A stretch of 64,000 nt of DNA from Sandaracinobacteroides saxicola (GTDB lineage Bacteria; Pseudomonadota; Alphaproteobacteria; Sphingomonadales; Sphingomonadaceae), in NCBI RefSeq assembly GCF_014117445.1, contig NZ_CP059851.1, positions 2,790,001 through 2,854,000 on the forward strand. The letters are read 5' to 3'. Made by a program: the position numbers and the translations under genes. Positions 36,762 through 45,169 of this stretch are shown here, piece by piece. Numbering within the stretch: the stretch's first letter is position 1; the number at the start of each line of letters is the position of its first letter. The notes beneath the pieces are model-generated. The model was not told where the DNA came from and did not search any database. It saw nothing but the letters and a program-made list of their open reading frames with translations.

Positions 36762-37061
36762 TCAAGCCTGAGTATGCTCCGGCGGTTCGTCGTATTTTCC
36801 GCGTTTCAGCAGGTCCAGGAAGCCATGCCTGGCAATCCAGATGGCGCGCCGAAGGTGCGCGTCGTGAATGCGTTGCGCCCGCCCGGGATCGCTGACGCAA
36901 TCGAGCGATAGCACCAGCGACGCGGCTTCTTGCCAGGGCGCACCTTCGTCATGTGCGGCGAGCAGCCTTAGATAATGATTGGCGAACGCCAGATCATAGT
37001 CCGTGACGGTTTCGTCATCAGGAGGCTCGTCCAGGAGCCTTGTCCCCCCCGCGTCTGACAT
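36762..37061 (-). CDS. Small conserved element protein of unknown function
   Basis: 99 residues from the ATG at 37061; the frame reaches 37325 but the upstream part does not look coding. Acidic start (LDEPPDDETVTDYDLAFANHY), then helices including GAPWQEAASLVLSLD and RRAIWIARHGFLDLL. Similar small proteins accompany DUF2285 regulators in related elements. They may be DNA-binding or accessory regulators; the role is not known. Confidence 0.75.
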   Translation of the reverse strand: MSDAGGTRLLDEPPDDETVTDYDLAFANHYLRLLAAHDEGAPWQEAASLVLSLDCVSDPGRAQRIHDAHLRRAIWIARHGFLDLLKRGKYDEPPEHTQA

Positions 37062-37199
37062 CTCCCTGTTCCTTTTCGGATGACCCGGCGTCCAATCGTA
37101 AACTCTTGCTATGCGCACGAGGCGGATCGTGCACCTGCCAGAAATGTTGTAGAGAATACTCCGTGGCGGAATACTCAACAAGCGCGTCGCTTGGCATGC

Positions 37200-37409
37200 A
37201 TGACGTCGCGGGAGATATTCGCCAGGAACCTCAAAGCGCTTCGAAAAGCGCAAAAGCTGTCGCAGGAAGAATTGGCGCATCGCGCCGGGCTTGATCGCAC
37301 CTATGTCAGTGCACTGGAACGGCAAGTCTATTCGCCTACGCTTGACGCTGTCGACAAGGTGGCAAAGGTCTTTAACGTCAGTCCGGCATCAATGCTGGAG
37401 AACATCTAG
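37200..37409 (+). CDS. XRE-family transcriptional regulator
   Basis: 69 residues from the ATG at 37200 (MTSREIFARNLKALRKAQKL). Classic helix-turn-helix: LSQEELAHRAGLDRTYVSAL then PTLDAVDKVAKVF. Divergent from the rest of the element, it probably controls the minus-strand operons. It is the outermost element gene at this end. The frame extends upstream to 37080 without support. Confidence 0.9.
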   Translation: MTSREIFARNLKALRKAQKLSQEELAHRAGLDRTYVSALERQVYSPTLDAVDKVAKVFNVSPASMLENI

Positions 37410-37566
37410 GTTCTCCAATTTGGACCAAGATGCTCCTGTCGCGTCGCTGCCCCAATTCAAGCCGTCCCTGGTGTTGTGCGTTGTGGCTTCGAAGCGCTTC
37501 CTTCTGACCCATTGTCCGAGCCGGCGCTTTTCGGCTTTCAGTTGCCCTCGGAATCCGTCTTGCATG

Positions 37567-37595
37567 TTGACACAGGATTAGAACATATCATGAAC
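37567..37595 (+). promoter_or_regulatory. SOS (LexA) box and promoter of imuA
   Basis: GAAC at 37581-37584 and GAAC at 37592-37595 are separated by 7 bases, the alphaproteobacterial LexA site. A TTGACA at 37567-37572 is a plausible -35 element, so the box would cover the -10 region. The site abuts the first ATG of the imuA frame, which favours the later GTG at 37619 as the true start. Confidence 0.8.
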
Positions 37596-37618
37596 ATATG
37601 AACTCTGAGTCGCGTCAT

Positions 37619-38365
37619 GTGCTGGACAGGCTGCGTCAACGCGTGGCGCGGATCGAAGGGCGGCGCGCGGCCAAGCATCATGCAGTGCCTGGCAGGCAAG
37701 CCGATATGTCGTCTTTCCGCGGTATCAGGTCGGGGCGGGTGCATGAGCTTCTGGCCGATACGAAGGATGCGGCGTCGGCGGTCGCCTTTGCCTCGATGCT
37801 GGTGGTCCAGTCGGCGGACAAGCCGTTGCTGTGGCTGCGGACGGTGGCGGCCATGCGGAGGGGTGGACAGCTCTATGGCCCCGGGCTTGCCGATCTGGGG
37901 CTTGATCCGAACAGGCTGTTGATTGGGCTGCTGCCGGACGATGCCAGCCTGCTGCGCGCCGCAGGCGACGCGGCGCGCTGTGGGGCGCTAGGCGTGCTAG
38001 TGGTGGAATGCTGGGGTAACCCTCGTGCGCTGGACCTGACCGCGACGCGCCGGCTGACGTTGGCAGCGGAGCGGTCGGGCGTGACCGTGCTGCTGTTGAG
38101 GCTGGACGCGGCGGAGGCGCCGGGCGCGGTCGAGACGCGCTGGCGGGCAACGTCGGCACCGTCGCGGGCGCTTTTGGCCAACGCGCCTGGCCAGCCGACG
38201 CTGGGTCTGGAGCTGCTGCGCCAACGTGGTGGCCCGGCGGGTGCGTTAATGACCCTGGAATGGAGGCGGGATGAGCGACGGTTCGCAGCGCCGGATACTG
38301 GCGCTCTGGTTCCCCTGGTTCGCGAGCGAGCGCTGGACGCGTTGCCACGGCAGGCCAGCGGCTGA
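37619..38365 (+). CDS. imuA: ImuA, SOS mutagenesis accessory protein
   Basis: About 248 residues from the GTG at 37619; an ATG at 37598 in the same frame lies only two bases after the LexA box and has no ribosome site. The protein is RecA-like in fold but lacks a clear Walker A. Family features: RVHELLADTKDAASAVAFAS, KPLLWLRTV, and LLPDDASLLRAAGDAARCG. ImuA works with ImuB and DnaE2 in translesion synthesis after DNA damage. It overlaps imuB by 95 bases, which is unusually long. Confidence 0.9.
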   Translation: MLDRLRQRVARIEGRRAAKHHAVPGRQADMSSFRGIRSGRVHELLADTKDAASAVAFASMLVVQSADKPLLWLRTVAAMRRGGQLYGPGLADLGLDPNRLLIGLLPDDASLLRAAGDAARCGALGVLVVECWGNPRALDLTATRRLTLAAERSGVTVLLLRLDAAEAPGAVETRWRATSAPSRALLANAPGQPTLGLELLRQRGGPAGALMTLEWRRDERRFAAPDTGALVPLVRERALDALPRQASG

Positions 38366-39827
38366 CCCGGCCGCGCCGACGACGCGCCCAGCTTTCGCGC
38401 TGACCGCACGGATACGCAATGCCGAGCGACTGCATGCAGTGGACGTGCAGGCCGCGGCGCTCGGTCTGCATCCCGGCCTGACGCTCGCGGATGCCCGCGC
38501 GCGGGTGCCGGCGTTGCGCGCCGTGGCGCATGATGCAGCTGCGGACGCAAGCTGGCTGACACAGCTGGCGCGCGGGTGCTGGCGTTGGTCCCCTCTGGTG
38601 GCGATGGATCCGCCGGACGGGATATTGCTGGATATCGGCGGCTGCGCGCATCTGTTCGGAGATGAGGTGGCGCTGATCGCGGATGCGCAAAACCGCCTCG
38701 GTAAGCTGGGGCTGACGCTGCGGCACGGGCTAGGGCGCACGGGGGACGCGGCGCGGGCGCTGGCGCGGTTCGGGCATCCGCCAGGGATGGACGAAGCGGC
38801 AGCAATCCGGGCGTTGCCGGTGGCGGCGTTGCGGCTGGAGGCGCGGGCGGACGCGGCGCTGCGGCGTGCCGGGTTGAAGACGGTGGGCGATGTGCTGGAC
38901 CGGCCGGCGGCTTCGATTGCTGCGCGGTTCGGTGCCACCGCCGTACGGGCGCTCGCACGGCTCAGCGGCGCGGCAGACTGCCCGATGCTGCCGATGCCGC
39001 GGGTGCCGCCGCTGGCGTTCGACCGACGCTTTGCCGAACCAGTGGCGCGAACCGAGACGATGCTGCACCATCTGGCAGGACTTGCGCGGGAAGCCGCTGC
39101 AGCAATGGCGGCGCGCGGCGTCGGTGGCCGGCAATATGAAGCCTTGTTCTTCCGCACCGATGGCCTGGTGCAGTCACTCGTCGTGCAGACGTCGGCGCCG
39201 GGACGGGATGTGGGGTTGCTGATGCGGTTGTTCAGGGAGCGGCTGGAGGCGCTTGCCGATCCGCTCGACCCGGGGTTCGGCTATGACCAGCTGCGGCTGC
39301 TGGTGCCACAGCATCAGCCGCTCGCCGAGCAGCAGGGCCATCTCCTGGAAGAGGCCGCGGACGAGGCAACGCTGTCGGCGCTGATCGATCGGCTGACGGC
39401 GCGCCATGGCCCTTCCACGCTCCGCTGGCTGCGGAGCCGTGACAGCCATGTGCCCGAACGGGCGCAACGCCATGGTAGCGAGCCGGGCAATATGCCTTGG
39501 CCGGTGGCACTGGCGGGCGAGCCGCCACACCGGCCCACGCATCTGTTCGAGCCGCCGCAGCGCATCGAGGTGCTCGCCGAAGTGCCAGACGGCCCGCCGC
39601 GGCGGTTCCGCTGGCGACGGACGCTGCATCAGGTGCGGCTGGCGGAAGGACCGGAGCGGATCGCGCCCGAATGGTGGCGACGCAAGGGCGGCGCGCTGCA
39701 CGGCGGGCTGAGCCGCGATTATTACCGTGTGGAGGACAGCGACGGCCGCCGCTTCTGGCTGTTCCGACATGGGCTGTATGACGAGAGCGCGGCACCCGAC
39801 TGGTATCTGCATGGGCTGTTCGCATGA
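38271..39827 (+). CDS. imuB: ImuB, Y-family polymerase-like protein
   Basis: 518 residues. It begins RRILALWFPWFASERW and has the Y-family palm and finger pattern (HLFGDEVALIADAQNRL, LARFGHPPGMDEAAAIRALP), but ImuB proteins lack the catalytic acidic residues and act as an adaptor between the beta clamp, ImuA and DnaE2. The C-terminal region (RFRWRRTLHQVRLAEGPERI, EWWRRKG, RDYYRVEDSDGRRFWLFR) is typical. It ends 4 bases into dnaE2. Confidence 0.93.
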   Translation: MSDGSQRRILALWFPWFASERWTRCHGRPAADPAAPTTRPAFALTARIRNAERLHAVDVQAAALGLHPGLTLADARARVPALRAVAHDAAADASWLTQLARGCWRWSPLVAMDPPDGILLDIGGCAHLFGDEVALIADAQNRLGKLGLTLRHGLGRTGDAARALARFGHPPGMDEAAAIRALPVAALRLEARADAALRRAGLKTVGDVLDRPAASIAARFGATAVRALARLSGAADCPMLPMPRVPPLAFDRRFAEPVARTETMLHHLAGLAREAAAAMAARGVGGRQYEALFFRTDGLVQSLVVQTSAPGRDVGLLMRLFRERLEALADPLDPGFGYDQLRLLVPQHQPLAEQQGHLLEEAADEATLSALIDRLTARHGPSTLRWLRSRDSHVPERAQRHGSEPGNMPWPVALAGEPPHRPTHLFEPPQRIEVLAEVPDGPPRRFRWRRTLHQVRLAEGPERIAPEWWRRKGGALHGGLSRDYYRVEDSDGRRFWLFRHGLYDESAAPDWYLHGLFA

Positions 39828-42800
39828 ATACATATGCAGAACTGGCCGCCTCGACCAACTACAGTTTCTTGCACGGTGCATCGCATCCGTCGGACATGGT
39901 GGCGCGGGCGGTCGAACTGGGATTGTCCGGCATTGGTATCGCCGACCGCAACAGCGTGGCCGGGGTGGTGCGCGCGCATGTGGCACTGCGCGATGCCCAG
40001 GCGGCCTTGAAGGCCACAGGGGATGCCGAGTTGCCCTTCCGGCTGGTCGTCGGCACGCGGCTGGTGTTCGCCGACGGCACGCCCGACGTCATCGCCTATC
40101 CGGTGAACCGCCCGGGTTGGGGCCGACTGACCCGGCTGCTGAGCACCGGCAATCTGCGGGCGGAAAAGGGCGGCTGTGTCTTGAACCTGCCCGACCTGCT
40201 GTTCAATGCCGCCGACCTGCTGTTGATCCTGTTGCCCGATGACAGCGGCGACATCGACGCGCTCGACCCGCCCTTGTCGACGCTTCGCACCGTCGCCGCC
40301 GACCGGCTGTGGCTGGGGGCGACCATGCCGCGCGGAGGGCAGGACCGGCGACGGCTGGCGATGCTGTCGCAGGTTGCCGCGCGAGCGCGCGTGCCGCTCC
40401 TCGCCACCAATGCCCCGCTCTATGCACTTCCCGAGGATCGCCCGCTGCACGACATCCTCGCCTGCATTCGGGCAGGGACGACGATCCGCAACGCCGGCCG
40501 CCGCCTGGCCGCCAATGCCGAGGCGCATCTCAAATCCCCCGCCGAGATGGCGCGCCTGTTCGCCGACCGGCCAGAGGCGCTGGCCGAGATAGGCCGGCTG
40601 CTGGCGCGCATCGAGTTCAGCCTCGACCAGCTGCGCTATGAATATCCGCACGAACCTGTGCCCGAAGGCTGGACCCCGCAGGGCTGGCTGGAGCATCTGG
40701 CGCGTGAGGCCGCCCGCGAACGCTATGGCGATCCGCTGCCCGAGAAGGTCGAGCGGCTGCTCGCCGACGAACTCACGCTGATCGGCCAGCTCGACTATGC
40801 GCCCTATTTCCTGACCGTGCACGACATCGTCCGCTTCGCCCGGTCGCGTGGCATCCTGTGCCAGGGTCGAGGATCGGCTGCCAACTCGACCGTCTGCTTT
40901 GTACTGGGCATCACGTCGGTCGATCCGATGGCGCACAGCCTGCTGTTCAGCCGCTTCATCAGCGCCGAGCGCGCCGAGCCGCCCGATATCGATGTGGATT
41001 TCGAGCATGAACGCCGCGAGGAGGTGATGCAGTATATCTATGCCCGCTACGGCCGGGAGCGCGCCGGCATCGCCGCCACCGTCATCCACTATCGGCCGCG
41101 CAGCGCCGTGCGGGAGGTGGGGAAGGCGCTGGGGCTGAGCGAGGATGTCACTACGCGGCTGACCAGCACCATCTGGGGCAGTTTCTCGTCCGACATGCCC
41201 GCCGAGCGCATCGCCGAGACGGGCTTCGACATCACGCAGCCCGACATCATCCGGCTGAAGGCGCTGGTCGACCGGCTGCTGACCTTCCCGCGTCATCTGT
41301 CGCAGCATGTCGGCGGGTTCGTTCTGACCGAAGGTCGGCTGGATGAGCTGGTGCCGATCCACAACGGCGCCATGGCCGACCGCACCTTCATCGAGTGGGA
41401 CAAGGATGACATTGATGCGCTGGGGCTGATGAAGGTCGATGTGCTTGCGCTCGGCATGTTGACCGCGATCCGCAAATGCTTCGACCTGTTGCGAGCGCAT
41501 GATCTTGGCGACTATGCGCTCGATACGATCCCGGCGGAAGACCCTGCCACCTATGCCATGCTCTGCCGCGGCGACAGCATCGGCGTCTTTCAGGTGGAGA
41601 GCCGCGCCCAGATCAACATGCTGCCGCGCCTGCGCCCGCGCGAATTCTATGACCTTGTGGTGCAGGTTGCCATCGTCCGTCCTGGGCCGATCGAGGGCGA
41701 CATGGTGCACCCCTATCTGCGGCGCCGCAATGCGGAGGAGCCGGTCGTTCTGCCATCACCTGGGCCGGCGCATGATCAGAATGAGTTGAAGGATGTGTTA
41801 GGCAAGACCTTCGGCGTACCGCTGTTCCAGGAGCAGGCGATGAAGCTGGCGATCGTCGCCGCCGGGTTCACGCCCGATGAGGCGAATGCGCTGCGCCGCG
41901 CGATGGCGACTTTCCGCAATGTCGGCACCATGCCGCGGTTCCACGCCAAGATGGTGGAGGGGATGGTCGCGCGTGGCTATGAGCGTGACTTCGCCGAACG
42001 TTGCTTCCGGCAAATTGAAGGCTTCGGCAGCTATGGCTTTCCGGAAAGCCATGCGCAGAGCTTCGCACGGCTGGTCTATGTCTCGAGCTGGCTGAAGTGC
42101 CACCATCCGGCGGCATTCGCCGCGGCGCTGCTCAACAGCCAGCCGATGGGCTTTTATGCCCCCGCGCAGCTGGTGCGTGATGCCGCCGAACATGGGGTGG
42201 CCATCCTTCCCATCGATATCAACCACAGCGCGTGGGACTGCACGCTGGAAGCCGGCGCACTGCGGCTGGGGATGCGCATGGTCGATGGGTTTCGGGAGGC
42301 CTGGGCCGGGGCACTGGTGGCGGCGCGGGAAACAGGCGCATTCGAAAGCGTCGAGGCGCTGGCCCGCCGCGCGCGGCTGCCGGCGACAGCGTTGCAGCTG
42401 CTGGCAGAAGCGGATGCATTCGGCAGCCTGGCGCTGAACCGGCGTGACGCCATCTGGGACGTACGGCGCACGCCCAATGACACGCTGCCGCTGTTCGCCG
42501 CAGCGGACGCCCGCGAGCTGGGAGAGGAACCCGATGCCGAGTTGCCGCCCATGCCGCTGGGTGAGGCGGTCGCAGCCGACTACCAGAGCTTCCGGCTGTC
42601 GCTGAAGGGGCATCCGATGGCGCTGCTGCGGCATCATTTCGCCGGCGAGCGCGTGTTGACCTCGGCGGAGACCAGCGCCGCTAGCAACGGCGCCCGGGTG
42701 CGCACCGCCGGCGTGGTGCTGGTGCGGCAGCGGCCCGGCAAAGGCAACGCCATCTTCATTACCATTGAGGACGAGACCGGCATCACCAATGCCCTGCTAT

Positions 42801-43078
42801 GGGCGCGCGACTTCGAGCGCCAGCGGACGCCCGTCATGGCCTCGCGCCTGATGCTGATCGAGGGCGTCATCCAACGCAGCAAGGAAGGGGTCGTGCACCT
42901 GATGACGCAGCGGGTGCACGACCGCAGCCACCTGCTGACAATGCTGTCAGACCAGCATGATCCCCGGCCACCGCTGTCGCGCGGTGACGAAGTCGCCCAC
43001 CTACAACCCGAACGGCAGCCCCTCTACCGCCACCCTCGCGATGTGCGAATCCTGCCGCATTCACGGGATTTTCATTGA
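39824..43078 (+). CDS. dnaE2: DnaE2 (ImuC) error-prone DNA polymerase III alpha subunit
   Basis: 1,084 residues. It opens with the PHP domain (YAELAASTNYSFLHGASHPS, GIGIADRNSVAGVV). The catalytic acidic motif PPDIDVDFEHERRE and the later FIEWDKDDIDALGLMKVDVL supply the three acidic residues. The C-terminus has an OB fold (VRTAGVVLVRQRPGKGNAIF) and ends with the usual PHSRDFH. Length is that of DnaE2 rather than the longer replicative DnaE1. Expression should follow the LexA box before imuA. Confidence 0.96.
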   Translation: MNTYAELAASTNYSFLHGASHPSDMVARAVELGLSGIGIADRNSVAGVVRAHVALRDAQAALKATGDAELPFRLVVGTRLVFADGTPDVIAYPVNRPGWGRLTRLLSTGNLRAEKGGCVLNLPDLLFNAADLLLILLPDDSGDIDALDPPLSTLRTVAADRLWLGATMPRGGQDRRRLAMLSQVAARARVPLLATNAPLYALPEDRPLHDILACIRAGTTIRNAGRRLAANAEAHLKSPAEMARLFADRPEALAEIGRLLARIEFSLDQLRYEYPHEPVPEGWTPQGWLEHLAREAARERYGDPLPEKVERLLADELTLIGQLDYAPYFLTVHDIVRFARSRGILCQGRGSAANSTVCFVLGITSVDPMAHSLLFSRFISAERAEPPDIDVDFEHERREEVMQYIYARYGRERAGIAATVIHYRPRSAVREVGKALGLSEDVTTRLTSTIWGSFSSDMPAERIAETGFDITQPDIIRLKALVDRLLTFPRHLSQHVGGFVLTEGRLDELVPIHNGAMADRTFIEWDKDDIDALGLMKVDVLALGMLTAIRKCFDLLRAHDLGDYALDTIPAEDPATYAMLCRGDSIGVFQVESRAQINMLPRLRPREFYDLVVQVAIVRPGPIEGDMVHPYLRRRNAEEPVVLPSPGPAHDQNELKDVLGKTFGVPLFQEQAMKLAIVAAGFTPDEANALRRAMATFRNVGTMPRFHAKMVEGMVARGYERDFAERCFRQIEGFGSYGFPESHAQSFARLVYVSSWLKCHHPAAFAAALLNSQPMGFYAPAQLVRDAAEHGVAILPIDINHSAWDCTLEAGALRLGMRMVDGFREAWAGALVAARETGAFESVEALARRARLPATALQLLAEADAFGSLALNRRDAIWDVRRTPNDTLPLFAAADARELGEEPDAELPPMPLGEAVAADYQSFRLSLKGHPMALLRHHFAGERVLTSAETSAASNGARVRTAGVVLVRQRPGKGNAIFITIEDETGITNALLWARDFERQRTPVMASRLMLIEGVIQRSKEGVVHLMTQRVHDRSHLLTMLSDQHDPRPPLSRGDEVAHLQPERQPLYRHPRDVRILPHSRDFH

Positions 43079-43111
43079 GGGCATACGCTCGGATTGAGGA
43101 AAGGCGACGGT

Positions 43112-43294
43112 ATGCGAAAAGCCAGCAAACCTCATGAGTGTCACCGCCAAATGATCGTCGATGCTATCGATCGTTCGATCGCGTCCGGAATGCATGTTCC
43201 GATCCCCCTGCCTCTGATTCAGAGGATAGATCGGTTGACCAGGGGCATCACGGTCGATCCGGACATGCCGATCGAAGGCGAAGTCGATCTCTAG
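43112..43294 (+). CDS. Small hypothetical protein
   Basis: 60 residues from the ATG at 43112, preceded by AGGAAAGGCGAC at a suitable distance; an upstream in-frame start at 43094 is less well placed. The protein is KPHECHRQMIVDAIDRSIAS, then PIPLPLIQRIDRLTRG. It resembles no family known to me. It could be translated, but coding support is modest. Confidence 0.4.
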   Translation: MRKASKPHECHRQMIVDAIDRSIASGMHVPIPLPLIQRIDRLTRGITVDPDMPIEGEVDL

Positions 43295-43331
43295 CGGCGG
43301 CCCTATCCGCTCGTCCGGCGGATGTGAGAGG

Positions 43332-43360
43332 CTCATGGGCAGCGTTCGCCTGCCCATGAG
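43332..43360. repeat. Perfect 11-bp inverted repeat
   Basis: CTCATGGGCAG and CTGCCCATGAG are separated by 7 bases. It sits just before the recombinase remnant. No T-run follows, so an intrinsic terminator is not obvious; a recombinase or regulator site is possible. Confidence 0.7.
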
Positions 43361-43378
43361 AAAGGAACTACTACGCCC

Positions 43379-43882
43379 GTGCCGCAAGCCGACATAAGCA
43401 AAGAGCCGACATCCACTGCGGAGATAGTCCGCGTCGCATCCTATCTCCGCGTATCGACCGGCAAGCAGGCTGAGAGCAACCTGTCGATCCACGACCAGCG
43501 CCGTCAGATCGAACGCTATTGCGCGGCACGTGGCTGGACGATGGTGGAAGACTTTGTCGAGCCCGGCAGCAGCGCGACCGATGATCGGCGGCCCGCCTCT
43601 CAGCCGATGATCGATGCGGCGCTGACGGCTCATGATGTGCATCGCGTGGCGACAGACAGTGGCGCCACGCTTCGTAGCGCTGAAGGTGGCACGCGCCGGA
43701 CGCTGGCCCAATCGCTGCTTCAGCGCGTCGAGGTCGCCGACAAGCGTAAGGCGCGCGTGCTCGGTTCTCGCAAGACACTGCTGAAGATGCTGGCAATTTC
43801 CAGCGGGACGAATCTAGCGAGAGCGGGATTCGGCGGATCAGATGAGACGGTCGATCATTATGCTTTCCCGCTGGCACTATAA
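43379..43882 (+). pseudogene. Large serine recombinase with internal deletion
   Basis: 167 codons from a GTG. The first 70 residues are a resolvase catalytic start: RVASYLRVSTGKQAESNLSI with the active Ser in RVST, then DQRRQIERYCAARGWT. After ASQPMIDAAL the sequence jumps to what looks like the C-terminal end of a large serine recombinase (RRTLAQSLLQRVEVADKRKA). Complete enzymes are about 500-600 residues, so most of the catalytic and DNA-binding parts are missing. It is probably the relic of an integrase that once acted at this boundary. Confidence 0.75.
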
Positions 43883-44219
43883 GCTGCTTGGCACCTTTTG
43901 CTGTCCGGTACCTTAGGCGGAGCGCAGAAAGTACGAACTGATTTCATTTTATAGAGCTTTTCCTCGGCACCATTCTCGAACCAACTTCTCATTCATTTAA
44001 GGAATTGTGATAGCGCGCTTAATTGTACGACCGATTCCCGGGTCGGCAATTGCCGCCCGAACGACCACAGCCGGGGCGCAAACTCGCCACTCACCGTAAA
44101 GGACTCGAACCCTTCTTACCGCAACGATCCGTCGTATTTACGATATTGAAATCATATCGTTTTCCTGAACAGAACAAATACTGCTCCGGCGTGTCGCGGC
44201 GTAGTAGCCACGGCGGTTC
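43883..44219. other. Gene-free region left of tRNA-Thr
   Basis: About 337 bases without a credible gene. Around 44091-44112 there is a T-arm-like motif (reads AAGGGTTCGAGTCCTT on the minus strand), but the rest of a tRNA cannot be folded. It could be a degraded attachment site. Confidence 0.5.
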
Positions 44220-44295
44220 TGGTGCCGCTTAGGTGACTCGAACACCTGACCCCATCATTACGAATGATGTGCTCTACCGGCTGAGCTAAAGCGGC
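44220..44295 (-). tRNA. tRNA-Thr (anticodon CGT)
   Basis: 76 bases including an encoded CCA. Acceptor GCCGCTT pairs with AAGCGGC; the D arm is GCTCAGCCGGTAGAGC; anticodon loop TTCGTAA with stem CATCA/TGATG; T arm AGGTG-TTCGAGT-CACCT. The 3' end points left, toward the recombinase remnant and the mobile region, so it is a candidate attachment site. Confidence 0.96.
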
Positions 44296-44416
44296 GAAAC
44301 CAGCAGGGGCGGGCCATATCAGCCGGCCGCCCCCAGTGCAAGCCGCCGCTGGCGGCCCGCCGGCCGGGCACTTCGGCGAGTCCGCAACCAGCCACGCTGT
44401 TTGCGGCCGCCTTGGC

Positions 44417-45139
44417 CTAATACATGTGCTGCCCGCCGTTGATGCTCAGCGTGCTGCCGGTCACGAACCCGGCATCCTCGCCGCACAGGAAGGCCACGCC
44501 GCGCGCGATCTCCTGTGCCTGCCCCAGCCGGCCCGTCGGGATCTTCGCCACGATCTTCTCCAGCACGTCCGCCGGCACCGCCGCCACCATGTCGGTGTCG
44601 ATATAGCCTGGCGCGATCGCATTCACCGTAATGCCGAACCGTGCCCCCTCCTGCGCCAGCGCCTTGGTGAAGCCGTGGATGCCCGATTTCGCCGCGGCAT
44701 AGTTCACCTGGCCATATTGCCCGGCCTGGCCGTTGATGCTGCCGATGTTGACGATCCGCCCCCAACCGCGCGACTTCATGCCCACGAAGGTCGCCTTCGC
44801 CATGTTGAAACAGCCGCCCAGGTTCACGTCGATCACCTCGCGCCACGCCTCATAGCTCATCTTCATCAGCGTGCCGTCGCGCGTGATGCCGGCATTGTTC
44901 ACCACCACATCCACCGGCCCCAGCGCCGCCTCCACCGCCGCCACGCCGTCCAGGCAGGCCTGGTGGTCGGCAACATTCCAGCGGAACGCCTTGATCCCCG
45001 TCCGCTCGCTGAACGCCTTCGCCCGCTCCTCGCTGCCGACATAGTTGGCGGCCACCGCCATCCCCATGTCCCGCAGCGCCAGGCAGATCGCCTCGCCGAT
45101 GCCGCGCGTCCCGCCCGTTACAATTGCCACCCGTGCCAT
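44417..45139 (-). CDS. phaB: Acetoacetyl-CoA reductase-like short-chain dehydrogenase
   Basis: 240 residues from the ATG at 45139, which has GGGAGG 6 bases upstream. NADPH-binding TGGTRGIG at 8-15, NNAG at 81-84, catalytic Ser134, Tyr147 and Lys151 (NYAAAKSG). Motifs SINGQAGQYGQVNYAAAKSG and LAQEGARFGITVNAIAPGYI match PhaB, which reduces acetoacetyl-CoA to 3-hydroxybutyryl-CoA for polyhydroxybutyrate. No phaA or phaC is adjacent here, so a related FabG-type role cannot be excluded. Confidence 0.88.
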   Translation of the reverse strand: MARVAIVTGGTRGIGEAICLALRDMGMAVAANYVGSEERAKAFSERTGIKAFRWNVADHQACLDGVAAVEAALGPVDVVVNNAGITRDGTLMKMSYEAWREVIDVNLGGCFNMAKATFVGMKSRGWGRIVNIGSINGQAGQYGQVNYAAAKSGIHGFTKALAQEGARFGITVNAIAPGYIDTDMVAAVPADVLEKIVAKIPTGRLGQAQEIARGVAFLCGEDAGFVTGSTLSINGGQHMY

Positions 45140-45169
45140 CATCAACCTCCCACTCTCCCGGGGGCCGGT

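Larger units (their letters stand above)
1..37409. mobile_element. Integrative-conjugative element (partial, left end outside window)
   Basis: A nearly continuous minus-strand run of conjugation and maintenance genes: relaxase, TraG coupling protein, trb mating-pair genes, RepA, ParA, AlpA-like protein, DUF2840, TraF-like peptidase and lytic transglycosylase. This gene order is the one usual for trb-type elements of sphingomonads and other alphaproteobacteria. Most genes in each block overlap by 4 bases (ATGA or GTGA), which points to long coupled operons. No integrase is visible, so either the left part beyond the window carries it or the element is no longer autonomous. The right limit is set just after the XRE regulator because the next gene is the SOS-controlled imuA; the exact end was not located. 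Confidence 0.8.

Noticed and set aside
37592-37604. GAAC-ATAT-GAAC as a second LexA half-site pair
   Set aside because: The spacing is 4 rather than 7, so it does not match the alphaproteobacterial site; the GAAC-N7-GAAC pair just before it does.
39722-41710. Long minus-strand open frame opposite dnaE2
   Set aside because: His/Gln/Arg-rich antisense translation without motifs; dnaE2 on the other strand is certain.
44080-44125. Second tRNA fragment left of tRNA-Thr
   Set aside because: Only the T arm (AAGGG-TTCGAGT-CCTTT) fits; the rest of a tRNA is missing, and similarity to the intact tRNA-Thr is limited to the T loop.
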